Positions 14,183-22,116 are shown, counted from the stretch's first letter. The stretch: DNA of 26,434 nt from an uncultured Porphyromonadaceae bacterium (GCA_900548875.1 URMA01000037.1:1-26434); one strand, 5' to 3'. A program made the numbers and translations. Notes: generated by a model not told the origin, from the letters alone.

Positions 14183-14220
14183 TCATTACGGTGTTGTTGC
14201 ACCATCTGTACTTCTATACT

Positions 14221-14502
14221 CTACTTGTTCTCTTTTACCGCATTCAGAAATGCTTTGGCAGGTTTGAATGCAGGGATGTTGTGAGCGGGAATTTTAATTG
14301 TCGTATTCTTCGAAATGTTCCGGGCCGTCTTTTCAGCTCTCCGTTTTATAACAAAGCTGCCGAAGCCGCGCAAGAACACCTCGTTTCCCGCAACCATCGA
14401 CTCTTTTACATTTTCCATGAATGATTCCACCACAGTCATCACAACCGTTTTCTCAATTCCGCTCTGCCGTGAGATCTGAGCGACAATTTCCGCTTTTGTC
14501 AT
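14221..14502 (-). CDS. HU/IHF-family DNA-binding protein
   Basis: A 93-residue histone-like protein. The N-terminal helices (MTKAEIVAQISRQSGIEK, VVMTVVESFMENVKESM) form the dimer core. GNEVFLRGFGSFVIKRRAEK is the conserved HU strand motif, followed by the DNA-bending arm (ARNISKNTTIKIPAHNIPAFKP) with its tip Pro. It bends DNA and may assist relaxosome or recombination complexes of the element, or regulate its genes. It is transcribed leftward, convergent with ssb, from a promoter box at 14531-14538. A 34-codon ORF and the resolvase-like gene lie upstream on the same strand. It differs from typical chromosomal HU enough to suggest an element-specific copy; that is an impression, not a computed distance. 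Confidence 0.9.
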   Translation of the reverse strand: MTKAEIVAQISRQSGIEKTVVMTVVESFMENVKESMVAGNEVFLRGFGSFVIKRRAEKTARNISKNTTIKIPAHNIPAFKPAKAFLNAVKENK

Positions 14503-14530
14503 ATTGTTCTTGATTTTAATGAATACGGTG

Positions 14531-14538
14531 CAAAATTA
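14531..14538 (-). promoter_or_regulatory. -7 element of the HU gene
   Basis: Minus-strand TAATTTTG, an exact TAnnTTTG match, 28 bp before the start codon; ATTG lies about 21 bp upstream as a weak -33. Confidence 0.5.
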
Positions 14539-14569
14539 ACAAATATCCGCCTGTTATAACAATCCAAAC

Positions 14570-14674
14570 TTATTTGTCATCCCGAAAACTGCTTTTACTG
14601 AATCCGCCGAAGACGCCCCTCAAGAGCCTGCCCACTACCAAAAATACCAACAATAAAATTATAATATCTCCCAT
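14570..14674 (-). CDS. 34-residue single-helix membrane protein
   Basis: A short frame of 34 codons plus stop. The product begins MGDIIILLLVFLVVGRLL, a continuous hydrophobic helix of about 14 residues, then RGVFGGFSKSSFRDDK, a charged tail. This is the layout of bacterial membrane micropeptides (helix plus basic cytoplasmic tail). A good promoter lies just upstream (14705-14736). It sits between the HU gene and the resolvase-like gene on the same strand. Too short for a firm call, and no family is recognised. Confidence 0.45.
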   Translation of the reverse strand: MGDIIILLLVFLVVGRLLRGVFGGFSKSSFRDDK

Positions 14675-14704
14675 AGGTCTTATTTTTTATAGTTATATCC
14701 AACT

Positions 14705-14736
14705 TAAAGATACGAAAAAATAATGAATTACGCAAG
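14705..14736 (-). promoter_or_regulatory. Promoter of the 34-codon ORF
   Basis: On the minus strand CTTG (14733-14736) and TATCTTTA (14705-14712) are separated by 20 bp; only the last base of the -7 box departs from consensus. The ATG is 31 bp downstream. Confidence 0.5.
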
Positions 14737-14777
14737 TAATCTACTGATTTTCAATATCCATATTTGATTTATAAGTT

Positions 14778-15389
14778 CTATTTCCGGATGCCCGGCACGC
14801 GTCCCGGTGTTCGGTTAAGCTGAACCTTGTATTTATTGAGAATGCTGTACACGGTGCTTTTACTCCGGACACCGCTCTCTTTCCAAATATCACGGATTGA
14901 ATACCCATTGTTATACATATCCACGATTTTTTTGTCCCGTTCAGTTTTACTCATACTTTTTTTGGTAATCGGAATACTGATACTCTGCTGCAGGCGTATA
15001 ATCTTATCTGACGACTTCCGCAAAACAGCCACTTCCTCCGGTAATGCCCCGAACATGGCCAATACTTCCGCCGGTGTCGTGTCCGGAAACAATTTGTTGT
15101 CGGTGTCAATTTTATCGTGAATGGAGATAATACGCACGACCTTGATGCGGCATAGCTCGATCAATGCCGATAGTTCCCGTAAACCACGCACGGCATTGCT
15201 GAATTTTGACACCACCAATTCGTCGCCTCTTTCAAGATTCGACATCAGTTGTTTCCATCTCGGTCTGAGCGTCTCGTGTCCGACCGATTCTTCAACCACT
15301 TGTACACACCCGTACTGGCGCATCCATTCCTTATCCGCATCAAACGCATCGTAGGAATTCGCCTCGAATATATAACCGACTTTTGCCAT
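14778..15389 (-). CDS. Serine-recombinase-like protein with a degenerate active site
   Basis: A 203-residue protein with the resolvase/invertase layout: an N-terminal catalytic-type domain (1-125) and a C-terminal helix-turn-helix (about 155-188, GYSIRDIWKESGVRSKSTVYSIL). Aligning GY at 5-6 with Tn3 resolvase, catalytic Arg8 is Phe, nucleophile Ser10 is Ala, and the LDRLGR motif reads FSNAVR, so Asp67 and Arg68 are lost while Arg71 remains. It should bind DNA but probably cannot cleave it by the standard mechanism; Ser12 is a remote alternative nucleophile. A regulatory or architectural role is inferred. The ATG at 15389 (MAKVGYIF) is preferred over an upstream TTG. The promoter box is at 15420-15427, divergent from the lipoprotein operon. 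Confidence 0.8.
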   Translation of the reverse strand: MAKVGYIFEANSYDAFDADKEWMRQYGCVQVVEESVGHETLRPRWKQLMSNLERGDELVVSKFSNAVRGLRELSALIELCRIKVVRIISIHDKIDTDNKLFPDTTPAEVLAMFGALPEEVAVLRKSSDKIIRLQQSISIPITKKSMSKTERDKKIVDMYNNGYSIRDIWKESGVRSKSTVYSILNKYKVQLNRTPGRVPGIRK

Positions 15390-15419
15390 ATCAATATACA
15401 ATATTCATGATAACAAGTG

Positions 15420-15427
15420 CAAATATA
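15420..15427 (-). promoter_or_regulatory. -7 element of the resolvase-like gene
   Basis: Minus-strand TATATTTG, an exact TAnnTTTG match, 31 bp before the ATG. It faces away from the promoter at 15594-15601; the 170 bp between them is AT-rich and could hold operator sites. Confidence 0.5.
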
Positions 15428-15593
15428 CAAGTTTTATTCGAGTATCTGAATCATACTATATTAAAAAACGAAAATCGTACATTTTTCATGTTTTTATCTT
15501 CACTTGTTTTCATTGGTAATCATACTATTAAGTACGATATTAAAAAATGCGCAAAATACGGTTTTTCGGATGCGAAGTATCAAAAATAATATA

Positions 15594-15601
15594 TAGTTTT
15601 G
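15594..15601 (+). promoter_or_regulatory. -7 element of the five-gene operon
   Basis: TAGTTTTG, an exact TAnnTTTG match, 27 bp before the lipoprotein start codon. No strong -33 is seen. Confidence 0.5.
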
Positions 15602-15627
15602 CACTAAATAGTACGAAATAATATAGT

Positions 15628-16677
15628 ATGAAAACATCAAAATCGAACTTAAAACAGCCGATAATCTTTGCCAAAATAATTGCCGTTTCGATTGCCGTAT
15701 TCCTATGCGCGTCATGCGACAACGGCAATGGCAAACGATTGGCGAAAGCCAAGAATGACCCTGCCGGAACATACAGGGAATACCTGTCTGACATACGCAG
15801 GCAGAAAAGACTCTCCATTAAAGAATTGACCGGACACCTCAAGCAATGGCAAACATTGAGGGATTCCGTATTCCTGTATCTCGAATGTGATACGCTTGGC
15901 CGGCTTCATTCCACTGTAAGAGAAGAGTGTGAACAGATACATGATTCCATCCGCATGGAATTTTCACGGATGGTGCTGTCTCAAACACGCACTTATAAGG
16001 ATATACTGTGGGTAAAAGAACAAATCTCGCCGCATCTTGAAGACAAAGAGTTGCATCGTGTGGCTGAAACAATCCGGCCGTTCTTTGCCTCATTGGATAA
16101 CCAGCCCGTCAGTCAGAGAAACCGACAACATATTCTTGCCACTTATCGAGCTACCCTTGCTGAAACGATTGATTACGGTATTCATTGTATGGCAGACCTG
16201 ACGACCTTTATCGAAAAGGAGGATGCTGTGTACCGGGCATTCCTTTCACGTCTGCCTGATTTCGACGGCGAGAATCTTTCCGACATCACGCATGACACGG
16301 AACGATGCTGCGCACAGGTATTTCTTGCCGCCGAACGGAACGACATCACCTATCGCAATGCCATGATTTATTTGGCCATGCGCACCAACCGCAGGCTGAT
16401 TCAGAATGTCCGAACCTGTATCGACGACATCTGCAATCAAAAAGTCAAGACACCGGCACAGGCACAAGCCTACATCTGGATGCTTCTCCAGCCTTATTCG
16501 TCGTTGGACGGTTTCTGCTTGGCGTTGCTTTCAGCCGAAGAAAGAGAGCAACTCGATATGCTTGCCTCGCAGACACCCGACGCTTTCAGAGAGTTGGGCA
16601 GGATGCTGCACCCAGGAGACAACCGCTTGGACGAGCTGCCCGGAATGCTGATGGAAGCATTCATACACACGCTGTAA
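15628..16677 (+). CDS. Lipoprotein of unknown function, first gene of the five-gene operon
   Basis: A 349-residue protein with a long, basic N-region, a hydrophobic helix and the lipobox LCASC (Cys30), so it should be exported and lipid-anchored. The mature part is mostly helical and charged, with no recognised domain: repeated helices such as YREYLSDIRRQKRLSIKEL, CEQIHDSIRMEFSRMVLSQT and TYRNAMIYLAMRTNRR. Cysteines at CDTLG, REECEQ, ERCCAQ and CIDDIC may form disulfides in the periplasm. It starts the operon 15628-18965, and its stop lies 3 bp before the next start. The position between recombination-type genes and the relaxase suggests an accessory function in transfer, exclusion or regulation, but no motif supports one over the others. 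Confidence 0.8.
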   Translation: MKTSKSNLKQPIIFAKIIAVSIAVFLCASCDNGNGKRLAKAKNDPAGTYREYLSDIRRQKRLSIKELTGHLKQWQTLRDSVFLYLECDTLGRLHSTVREECEQIHDSIRMEFSRMVLSQTRTYKDILWVKEQISPHLEDKELHRVAETIRPFFASLDNQPVSQRNRQHILATYRATLAETIDYGIHCMADLTTFIEKEDAVYRAFLSRLPDFDGENLSDITHDTERCCAQVFLAAERNDITYRNAMIYLAMRTNRRLIQNVRTCIDDICNQKVKTPAQAQAYIWMLLQPYSSLDGFCLALLSAEEREQLDMLASQTPDAFRELGRMLHPGDNRLDELPGMLMEAFIHTL

Positions 16678-16680
16678 AAT

Positions 16681-17151
16681 ATGACAACAGAAAAATATAT
16701 GAATATGTTACGACATTTTTATAATGACTTCATGGCATTCGTCCCCCTGCAACTTCCGCAGTTGCTCGATGTGACGACGATGGAAGAACCGCAGTTCTAC
16801 GGCGACTATGTGCTGCTTACGTTTCCGTTGCGCACCCCTTACGAACTGGACGAAGTAATGGATATGTTCGAGGACGACATGGAGTTGATCACGCTTTACC
16901 ACCATATCCCGATGCGGACGGAAAAATTCGGTCATAGCACTTGTGCATACTCGAATCCCGCTTTCGGACAGATGTTCAAGATGAACGCCAAGACTGATAC
17001 GGAGGGTAATGTAAACAGCATCCTTGTTACCATCTATGATTCTTTGGAGCAGATGTACGGGGACCTATGCCTCGATTTGGAACTTCACTCCAAAAGCGGG
17101 TTCCTGAAATACAAGAAAGACAAGTCCGACGTGCTGATGAATTTCATATGA
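16681..17151 (+). CDS. Unknown soluble protein in the five-gene operon
   Basis: A 156-residue protein without signal peptide or membrane helix, rich in acidic and aromatic residues: YNDFMAFVPLQLPQLLD, FYGDYVLLTFPLRTPYELDE, VMDMFEDDMELITLYHH and GQMFKMNAKTDTEGNVNS. The strand-rich centre and the C-terminal helices suggest a compact alpha/beta domain. It starts 3 bp after the lipoprotein stop and its own stop overlaps the next start (ATGA at 17148-17151), so its translation is probably coupled to its neighbours. I do not recognise a family. Confidence 0.75.
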   Translation: MTTEKYMNMLRHFYNDFMAFVPLQLPQLLDVTTMEEPQFYGDYVLLTFPLRTPYELDEVMDMFEDDMELITLYHHIPMRTEKFGHSTCAYSNPAFGQMFKMNAKTDTEGNVNSILVTIYDSLEQMYGDLCLDLELHSKSGFLKYKKDKSDVLMNFI

Positions 17152-17549
17152 GAGAAAGTTTATACCGACAGATGGTCTATTGCATCAACACCTACCGGAC
17201 GTGGATAGAGGTTGCCGATGACAATCTCTACAAGGAGCATATCATCTCAAGAACCGACCGCACCGATTACCTCGTTTCCCGTACATTGGTGCTGCGTGCC
17301 TTCAAGACGAACGGCATACACGCCGAGGGTACGACATGGACTATTCCCGAACACGAACTGGACAAGGCTTTGGCCATCTACCGAAAGCAAGACAGTACAT
17401 TCAAGCAGCGCATCAAGAAAGCGGCCATGTACTTTTCGCCCAAGGATGCCGAAACCCTTATCCGACTGGCGACATACGGTATTGTCCAGTTGGAACTCAT
17501 TGTGCGCCCCACTCCCATACCCGAAAAGCCCTATTACTTATGTTACTGA
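17148..17549 (+). CDS. Unknown soluble protein in the five-gene operon
   Basis: A 133-residue protein. The start at 17148 is preferred over an upstream in-frame ATG at 17067 because it forms an ATGA overlap with the preceding stop and leaves out a stretch that would overlap the upstream gene. The sequence MRESLYRQMVYCINTYRTW and LYKEHIISRTDRTDYLVSRT is helical and basic. AEGTTWTIPEHELDKALAIY is followed by a helical FKQRIKKAAMYFSPKDAETL and a C-terminal strand (VQLELIVRPTP). The alternation of basic helices could suit a nucleic-acid or protein-binding adaptor. The 3' end overlaps the next gene by 10 bp. Family not recognised. Confidence 0.75.
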   Translation: MRESLYRQMVYCINTYRTWIEVADDNLYKEHIISRTDRTDYLVSRTLVLRAFKTNGIHAEGTTWTIPEHELDKALAIYRKQDSTFKQRIKKAAMYFSPKDAETLIRLATYGIVQLELIVRPTPIPEKPYYLCY

Positions 17550-18130
17550 ATATCCTGCTACTCATTTTCTGCGCGATACCTTTCGGGGTATCAATGTCAT
17601 TGTACAAGAACAACAAGCGGTTCATGACACCCTTTTACATGGCAATGGCACGAAGCGGCAACGCCCGTAAACTGTATGTGCAAGTATGGCTGATATGCCT
17701 GCTTCTTTTCCATTATGTATATGCCTGTGGACATATGGGTGAGTTTGGAATCCTACTCTCTACCGGTGTCTGTGCCGCAATGTTCTCGTTCCGATGGACG
17801 GACAACTGGTTACGCAGGTTGCTTGACCGCCCCGGTGCATTTGTCACACTCGCATCGGTCGCACTGGTCATCGGCTTTGTGCCGCATCTGTACACCTTGG
17901 CGATAACCATTACCTATCTTCTTCTGGCAGCCCTGTTCTATCCCTCCGTTCGGGTCATGTCCGAATGCAAGGACACGGGGACACTTTCCGGATGGGCAAA
18001 GCATCCCGGAATGCTGTCAGAATCCTATCACGACAATCATCACGCAAATCTGCCGCATGAAGCGGACAGCGGCAACACTGACATATCCGCACAATATGAA
18101 TCATTAAAACCGAATGAAAATGAAAAATAA
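17540..18130 (+). CDS. Polytopic membrane protein in the five-gene operon
   Basis: A 196-residue integral membrane protein. The start at 17540 lies inside the previous gene, 10 bp before its end, and gives an N-terminal membrane helix at once (MLLNILLLIFCAIPFG). Further membrane segments lie near 42-58 (VQVWLICLLLFHYVYA), 62-80 (GILLSTGVCAAMFSF), 95-112 (FVTLASVALVIGFVPHL) and 113-130 (ITITYLLLAALFYPS). A cytoplasmic-type tail follows, rich in His, Asn and Ser. The open frame could start upstream at 17336, but that part is translation of the neighbour in another frame. The next gene overlaps by 17 bp. No family recognised; it could anchor the operon's soluble proteins at the membrane. Confidence 0.75.
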   Translation: MLLNILLLIFCAIPFGVSMSLYKNNKRFMTPFYMAMARSGNARKLYVQVWLICLLLFHYVYACGHMGEFGILLSTGVCAAMFSFRWTDNWLRRLLDRPGAFVTLASVALVIGFVPHLYTLAITITYLLLAALFYPSVRVMSECKDTGTLSGWAKHPGMLSESYHDNHHANLPHEADSGNTDISAQYESLKPNENEK

Positions 18131-18965
18131 CCAAAAGATACCTGTTTCCATATTGGCAGACAGGGAGGTATTCGAATATCTCAAGGAGAAAGGGGATGAA
18201 CGCAAGACACGCACCGAAGCGTACTGTGACCTGTTGGACAAATCACTGGCAGGTTTCGTTTCCCCGTTTTTAAGAAAGAAGGACTACGTGCTGCAACCCA
18301 ACCAGTGCTACCTGACCGTTTCCGACCTCGCATCGGAGTGGCATTGGCACAGGGCTACCGTCCGTTCTTTTTTGAGTGCAATGGAGGCATTCGGCTTGCT
18401 GACCCGCATCCAGCTTCCCAAAAGCGTGGTCATTACCATGACCGTACAATCCGGTCAGGCAGCACAGCCCCGCGATGCACAGGAGCAGCCGGACTTTGCC
18501 GGACAGCTCCGTGAGGTATTGTCCGATTGGGTAATCGGCAAAACGACCGCTGCCGAAACTGGCGTAATGTGTGGACAACTCGTAAGTCTGGCAAAGGCTG
18601 AAATTGCCGACCGTGACGCCGGACACTGTTCGGACACCCATTCCATCACGACCTCCGCACATTCCGGCACTTTGGTCACGGAACATCGTGAAACAGCCCT
18701 GTGCTGCATCGCCCACGCCGCCCTGCAAAAAATCCTGCACAAGTCGAGATTCGATGACAGTTCGCCGCTTGTGGATTTCTTCCGGCTTGACCTCGGCGAA
18801 GAATGGGCAGCTTTCATCGAGTCCGCCAAAGACCTCGCCGGGCTGATTCTCGACACCGAGGCATCAGTGACGGACTTCGACATGGACGAAGACCAAGAAC
18901 GCCTCAAATCGCTTCGCAAACCCTTTTTATCGCTTCTGGCGAAGGCACAGGCGATGGTGGATTGA
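18114..18965 (+). CDS. Winged-helix DNA-binding-like protein, last gene of the five-gene operon
   Basis: A 283-residue protein. The N-terminal part (10-50) is a charged helix (DREVFEYLKEKGDERKTRT). Residues 64-110 form a winged helix by pattern: CYLTVSDLASEWHWHRATVR, then SFLSAMEAFGLLTRIQLPKS, where W-x-W-x-R-x-T-V is the recognition-helix style and the following strands form the wing. The C-terminal half is helical, with acidic ends (DFDMDEDQERLKSL). The start overlaps the membrane gene by 17 bp; a second ATG 6 bp later is possible. It lies immediately upstream of the oriT-like region and the relaxase, so a relaxosome accessory or operon-regulator role is plausible. That is inference from position and fold only. 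Confidence 0.7.
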   Translation: MKMKNNQKIPVSILADREVFEYLKEKGDERKTRTEAYCDLLDKSLAGFVSPFLRKKDYVLQPNQCYLTVSDLASEWHWHRATVRSFLSAMEAFGLLTRIQLPKSVVITMTVQSGQAAQPRDAQEQPDFAGQLREVLSDWVIGKTTAAETGVMCGQLVSLAKAEIADRDAGHCSDTHSITTSAHSGTLVTEHRETALCCIAHAALQKILHKSRFDDSSPLVDFFRLDLGEEWAAFIESAKDLAGLILDTEASVTDFDMDEDQERLKSLRKPFLSLLAKAQAMVD

Positions 18966-19040
18966 ACCGGGAGTCGAAAACAGATTGTATAACGCGAACA
19001 ATCCGCCTCCATCCCTTAACGGTCATCCTGCCGGTTATAG

Positions 19041-19165
19041 GAGGCACACGGGCTTGCCCGTCTGCCACGAAACAAAGGGAAGGGGGAGCCTAATACCCCG
19101 ACCGTCTATCGACCGTCGGGAGGCTGTCCGGGCAAGCAGCAAGCTGGGACAGGACGGATTGTCCG
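19041..19165 (+). other. Candidate origin of transfer (oriT)
   Basis: The 218-bp gap before the relaxase carries several inverted repeats: ACGGGC-TT-GCCCGT (19048-19061); CCCGAC (19097-19102) with GTCGGG (19115-19120), extended by AGCCT (19087-19091) and AGGCT (19121-19125); and GACCGTC twice in direct orientation (19100-19106, 19111-19117). MobV relaxases usually act at hairpins just upstream of their own gene. The nick site is not identifiable by eye. Confidence 0.45.
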
Positions 19166-19183
19166 AAACAACACGAAAAGAGT

Positions 19184-20641
19184 ATGGCAGATCAAAAACA
19201 GGTACTTGATGTGAAGGTGTCGAAAGGCATCACCACAGCCCAAAGTAACGAACACTTGCGTGATCGCAGTGAAAGGGCGGAAAAGTACGCTATGAATAAG
19301 GGGAATTACGACCCCACACGCAAACACCTGAACTTCGAGATTGCACCCGGAGGCAAGGTACGTCCCATCGACACGAGCCGCAACATTCCCGAACGGATGG
19401 CGGACATATTGGAGAGGCGTGGAATCAAAGACCCCAACGAAGGACTGGCAGAACCGAAGTACCGCACGGTGGTGAACTTCATTTTCGGCGGTTCCCGTAA
19501 GCGGATGCACGAACTCGCATTCGGCACGCAGAAAGTGGATTTCGAGAAAGATGCGGACAATATCCATATCAAAAGAGAAAGCGATATTGAACGCTGGGCG
19601 AAAGACGTCTATTCATTCGTGAGTGGCAAATATGGCGAGCAGAACATCGCCGCATTCATCGTACACCTTGACGAATTGAATCCGCACGTCCACTGTACGC
19701 TCCTGCCAATCAAAGACGGTCGCTTTGCGTACAAGGAAATATTCGCCGGTAAGGACAAGTTTGAATACAGCGCAAGGATGAAACAGCTTCATACCGACTT
19801 TTTCACCGAAGTCAATACAAGGTGGGGAATGTCGAGAGGAACAAGCATATCCGAAACAGGCGCACGGCACAGGACTACCGAAGAATACCGCCGTATGCTA
19901 TCGGAAGAATGTACGACCATCGAGGAAAATATCAGCCGTCATCAAAAAGTTCTGGCTGACCTCCAATCGGACATCCGTCTGGCAGAGCGCAGGGTCAAGG
20001 GGCTTACGACAATGGTCGATAACCTTGAGAAGTCGAAAGCCGAAAAAGAGGCCCTGCTATCGGCAGCCGAACAGGATTTGAAAGCGAACAAGGGTGATGC
20101 TGAACAATTAGCCGCACAAGTGAAAAGTCTGGAAAAAGAACTGGCCGGAATCAACAGGCAACTGGCAGATAAGCAGGAGAAGTTACAGACGGCTGACCGG
20201 CAGCTTGCCGAGCTGAAAGAGAACATGGATGCCATTGAGGAACGTACCGGGGAACTCAAGGAGGAAGCCTACAAATACTCCCATGATGTACATTCCAAAG
20301 TGGACACGTTGCTCAAGGATGTCCTGCTGGAAAATGTGGTCGGCGAGTATAGGAACGTATCGGCACAGATGGACGTGGCGGAACGGCAACTGTTCGACGG
20401 CTCGCTCGTCCAGTCCATAGCGGAACAAGGTACAGACGTGATGCACTGCGCGACGATGCTGTTTCTCGGTATGGTCGATGATGCCACCACTTTTGCCGAA
20501 ACTCGTGGCGGCGGAGGTGGCGGCAGCGACCTGAAATGGGGACGCGACGAGGACGAGGACAACCGTGCATGGGCACTCCGCTGCATGAGGATGGCGAGCC
20601 GCATGATGCGCCCGGCCATTGGCAAGAAACCCAAACGGTAA
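19184..20641 (+). CDS. MobV-family (Mob/Pre) relaxase
   Basis: A 485-residue relaxase that nicks oriT and leads the DNA strand during mobilization. The N-terminal domain (about 10-230) carries MobV features: RAEKYAMNKGNYDPTRKHLN (31-50) and the metal-binding triad segment HLDELNPHVH (161-170), which matches the H-x-D-E-x-x-P-H-x-H motif. A coiled coil follows (about 240-365, for example LAAQVKSLEKELAGINRQLA). The C-terminal part has a run of six glycines (about 449-454) and ends in a DLKWGRDEDED...RCMRMAS segment seen in Bacteroidetes MobV proteins. Length is typical. The candidate oriT lies directly upstream. It needs mating-pore genes from a helper element, as none are present here. Confidence 0.92.
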   Translation: MADQKQVLDVKVSKGITTAQSNEHLRDRSERAEKYAMNKGNYDPTRKHLNFEIAPGGKVRPIDTSRNIPERMADILERRGIKDPNEGLAEPKYRTVVNFIFGGSRKRMHELAFGTQKVDFEKDADNIHIKRESDIERWAKDVYSFVSGKYGEQNIAAFIVHLDELNPHVHCTLLPIKDGRFAYKEIFAGKDKFEYSARMKQLHTDFFTEVNTRWGMSRGTSISETGARHRTTEEYRRMLSEECTTIEENISRHQKVLADLQSDIRLAERRVKGLTTMVDNLEKSKAEKEALLSAAEQDLKANKGDAEQLAAQVKSLEKELAGINRQLADKQEKLQTADRQLAELKENMDAIEERTGELKEEAYKYSHDVHSKVDTLLKDVLLENVVGEYRNVSAQMDVAERQLFDGSLVQSIAEQGTDVMHCATMLFLGMVDDATTFAETRGGGGGGSDLKWGRDEDEDNRAWALRCMRMASRMMRPAIGKKPKR

Positions 20642-20695
20642 GTGGCGTACGCCTTATTACAAATCAAAAAGTATAACGAATAATATCATTGGAAT

Positions 20696-22096
20696 ATGAC
20701 GAAACAGATCTTTTTTATATTGGCCGTGCTTTGCACGTTGCAGGCGCAGGCAAGTGTACAACCCGTACAGGTGGATACTGTACAACATACACCGTACTAT
20801 AATGTCTCGGAGGAACGGCAACCGATACAGCCCGTCTATCTTGACGGAGTGGTACTTCCGGCATCCCGGACTGGCAACTGGTTTGTCAGCATTGCCGGGG
20901 GTACGTCCGCCTTTCTCGGCACACCTCTCGGCTGCGAAGACCTCTTCGGACGCTTGAAACCCTCGTACAGTTTCGCAGTCGGAAAATGGTTCACTCCGTC
21001 CGTCGGTGCACGTATCAATTACAGCGGTGTGCAGTTCAAAGATGGAACATTGTCCAATCAGGAATACCACCATATCCATGCGGATCTGCTGTGGAATGTC
21101 CTTGGCCGCAGATATGCCCGGCAAGAACAGGTACGCTGGAATCTTGCTCCCTTTGCCGGTGTCGGCCTGTTGCACAATGCTTCTAACGGGAATAATCCCT
21201 TTGCTGTTTCGTATGGCGTACAGGGAGAATATCGGATTTCCAAACGAGTAAGTGCCATGTTGGAACTCTCCGGCACGACCACCTTTCAGGACTTCGATGG
21301 TTACGGACGCCCGAACCGCCTCGGCGACCACATGGTATCGCTGACCGCCGGTTTCACGTTTCATCTCGGAAAGGTCGGTTGGAAACGCGCGGTTGATGCA
21401 ACACCTTACATTCGTCAGAATGAGTGGCTCGTGGATTATGCCAATGTCTTGTCCGGAGAAAACAAGCGTTATAAAGACTGGTACGACCGCAACCGACGGA
21501 CGCTCGCAGAATTGTTGAAAATTCTGGAAATAGAAGGCTTGCTTGACAAGTACGGTCATCTGGTTAATGACGATGAGACCGACCGCCGTCAAGGTTATCC
21601 CAGAAATAATTACAGCGGATTGAACTCACTTCGGGCAAGATTGAAAAACCGGCATTGGGATGGAATCTCGCCACTTGATTCTGCAAGTATTATATATGGC
21701 AACAACGGAGATGATTCCGAACAACCGGGCATAATCGTTTCTGAAAAGACGGAACTCATACAAGCCGGAAATTGCATCGGGTCGCCTGTCTATTTCTTTT
21801 TTAACCTCAATACGGCGCACCTGACGGATGCTTCCCAAATGCTTAACCTTGATGAACTGGCTCGCGTGGCCAAGAAATACGGATTATCCGTGAAAGTGAC
21901 CGGCGCGGCCGACAGTTCGACTGGAACTCCCGTGCTTAATGGTTCATTAAGCACATTGAGAGCGGATCATATCGTTGCAGAATTAGAAAAGCGTGGCATA
22001 CCGATCGAACGCATCGTCAAGGTAAGCAGGGGCGGCATAGCTGACCATGTGCCGGTCGAAGCCAACAGGCATACGAAAGTGGAGTTATTCTTTTAG
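20696..22096 (+). CDS. OmpA-family outer-membrane protein
   Basis: A 466-residue protein. It has a signal peptide (MTKQIFFILAVLCTLQAQA), an N-terminal beta-barrel-like part (about 45-240, alternating strands such as WFVSIAGGTSAFLG, SFAVGKWFTPSVGARINYS and MVSLTAGFTFHLGKVGW), a charged linker (about 245-360) and a C-terminal OmpA-like domain (about 365-466). That domain contains YFFFNLNTAHLTDASQ, a mid-domain strand (LSVKVTGAADSS) and the NGSLSTLRADHIVAELE helix, the usual peptidoglycan-binding layout. It is 54 bp downstream of the relaxase stop and followed by a terminator. OmpA-type proteins are common passengers of Bacteroidales mobile elements; here it may stabilise the envelope for mating or act as a receptor or exclusion factor, which is inference. 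Confidence 0.85.
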   Translation: MTKQIFFILAVLCTLQAQASVQPVQVDTVQHTPYYNVSEERQPIQPVYLDGVVLPASRTGNWFVSIAGGTSAFLGTPLGCEDLFGRLKPSYSFAVGKWFTPSVGARINYSGVQFKDGTLSNQEYHHIHADLLWNVLGRRYARQEQVRWNLAPFAGVGLLHNASNGNNPFAVSYGVQGEYRISKRVSAMLELSGTTTFQDFDGYGRPNRLGDHMVSLTAGFTFHLGKVGWKRAVDATPYIRQNEWLVDYANVLSGENKRYKDWYDRNRRTLAELLKILEIEGLLDKYGHLVNDDETDRRQGYPRNNYSGLNSLRARLKNRHWDGISPLDSASIIYGNNGDDSEQPGIIVSEKTELIQAGNCIGSPVYFFFNLNTAHLTDASQMLNLDELARVAKKYGLSVKVTGAADSSTGTPVLNGSLSTLRADHIVAELEKRGIPIERIVKVSRGGIADHVPVEANRHTKVELFF

Positions 22097-22116
22097 TTTT
22101 TACATTAACTTTCATC

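Noticed and set aside
17336..17540. N-terminal extension of the polytopic membrane protein
   Set aside because: The 68 extra codons overlap the previous gene in another frame; the ATG at 17540 gives a membrane helix at once and a 10-bp overlap typical of this operon.
20657..21592. A 311-codon open frame on the minus strand
   Set aside because: It lies antisense to the OmpA-family gene, and its product lacks any domain or composition typical of a protein; it is a shadow of the real gene.
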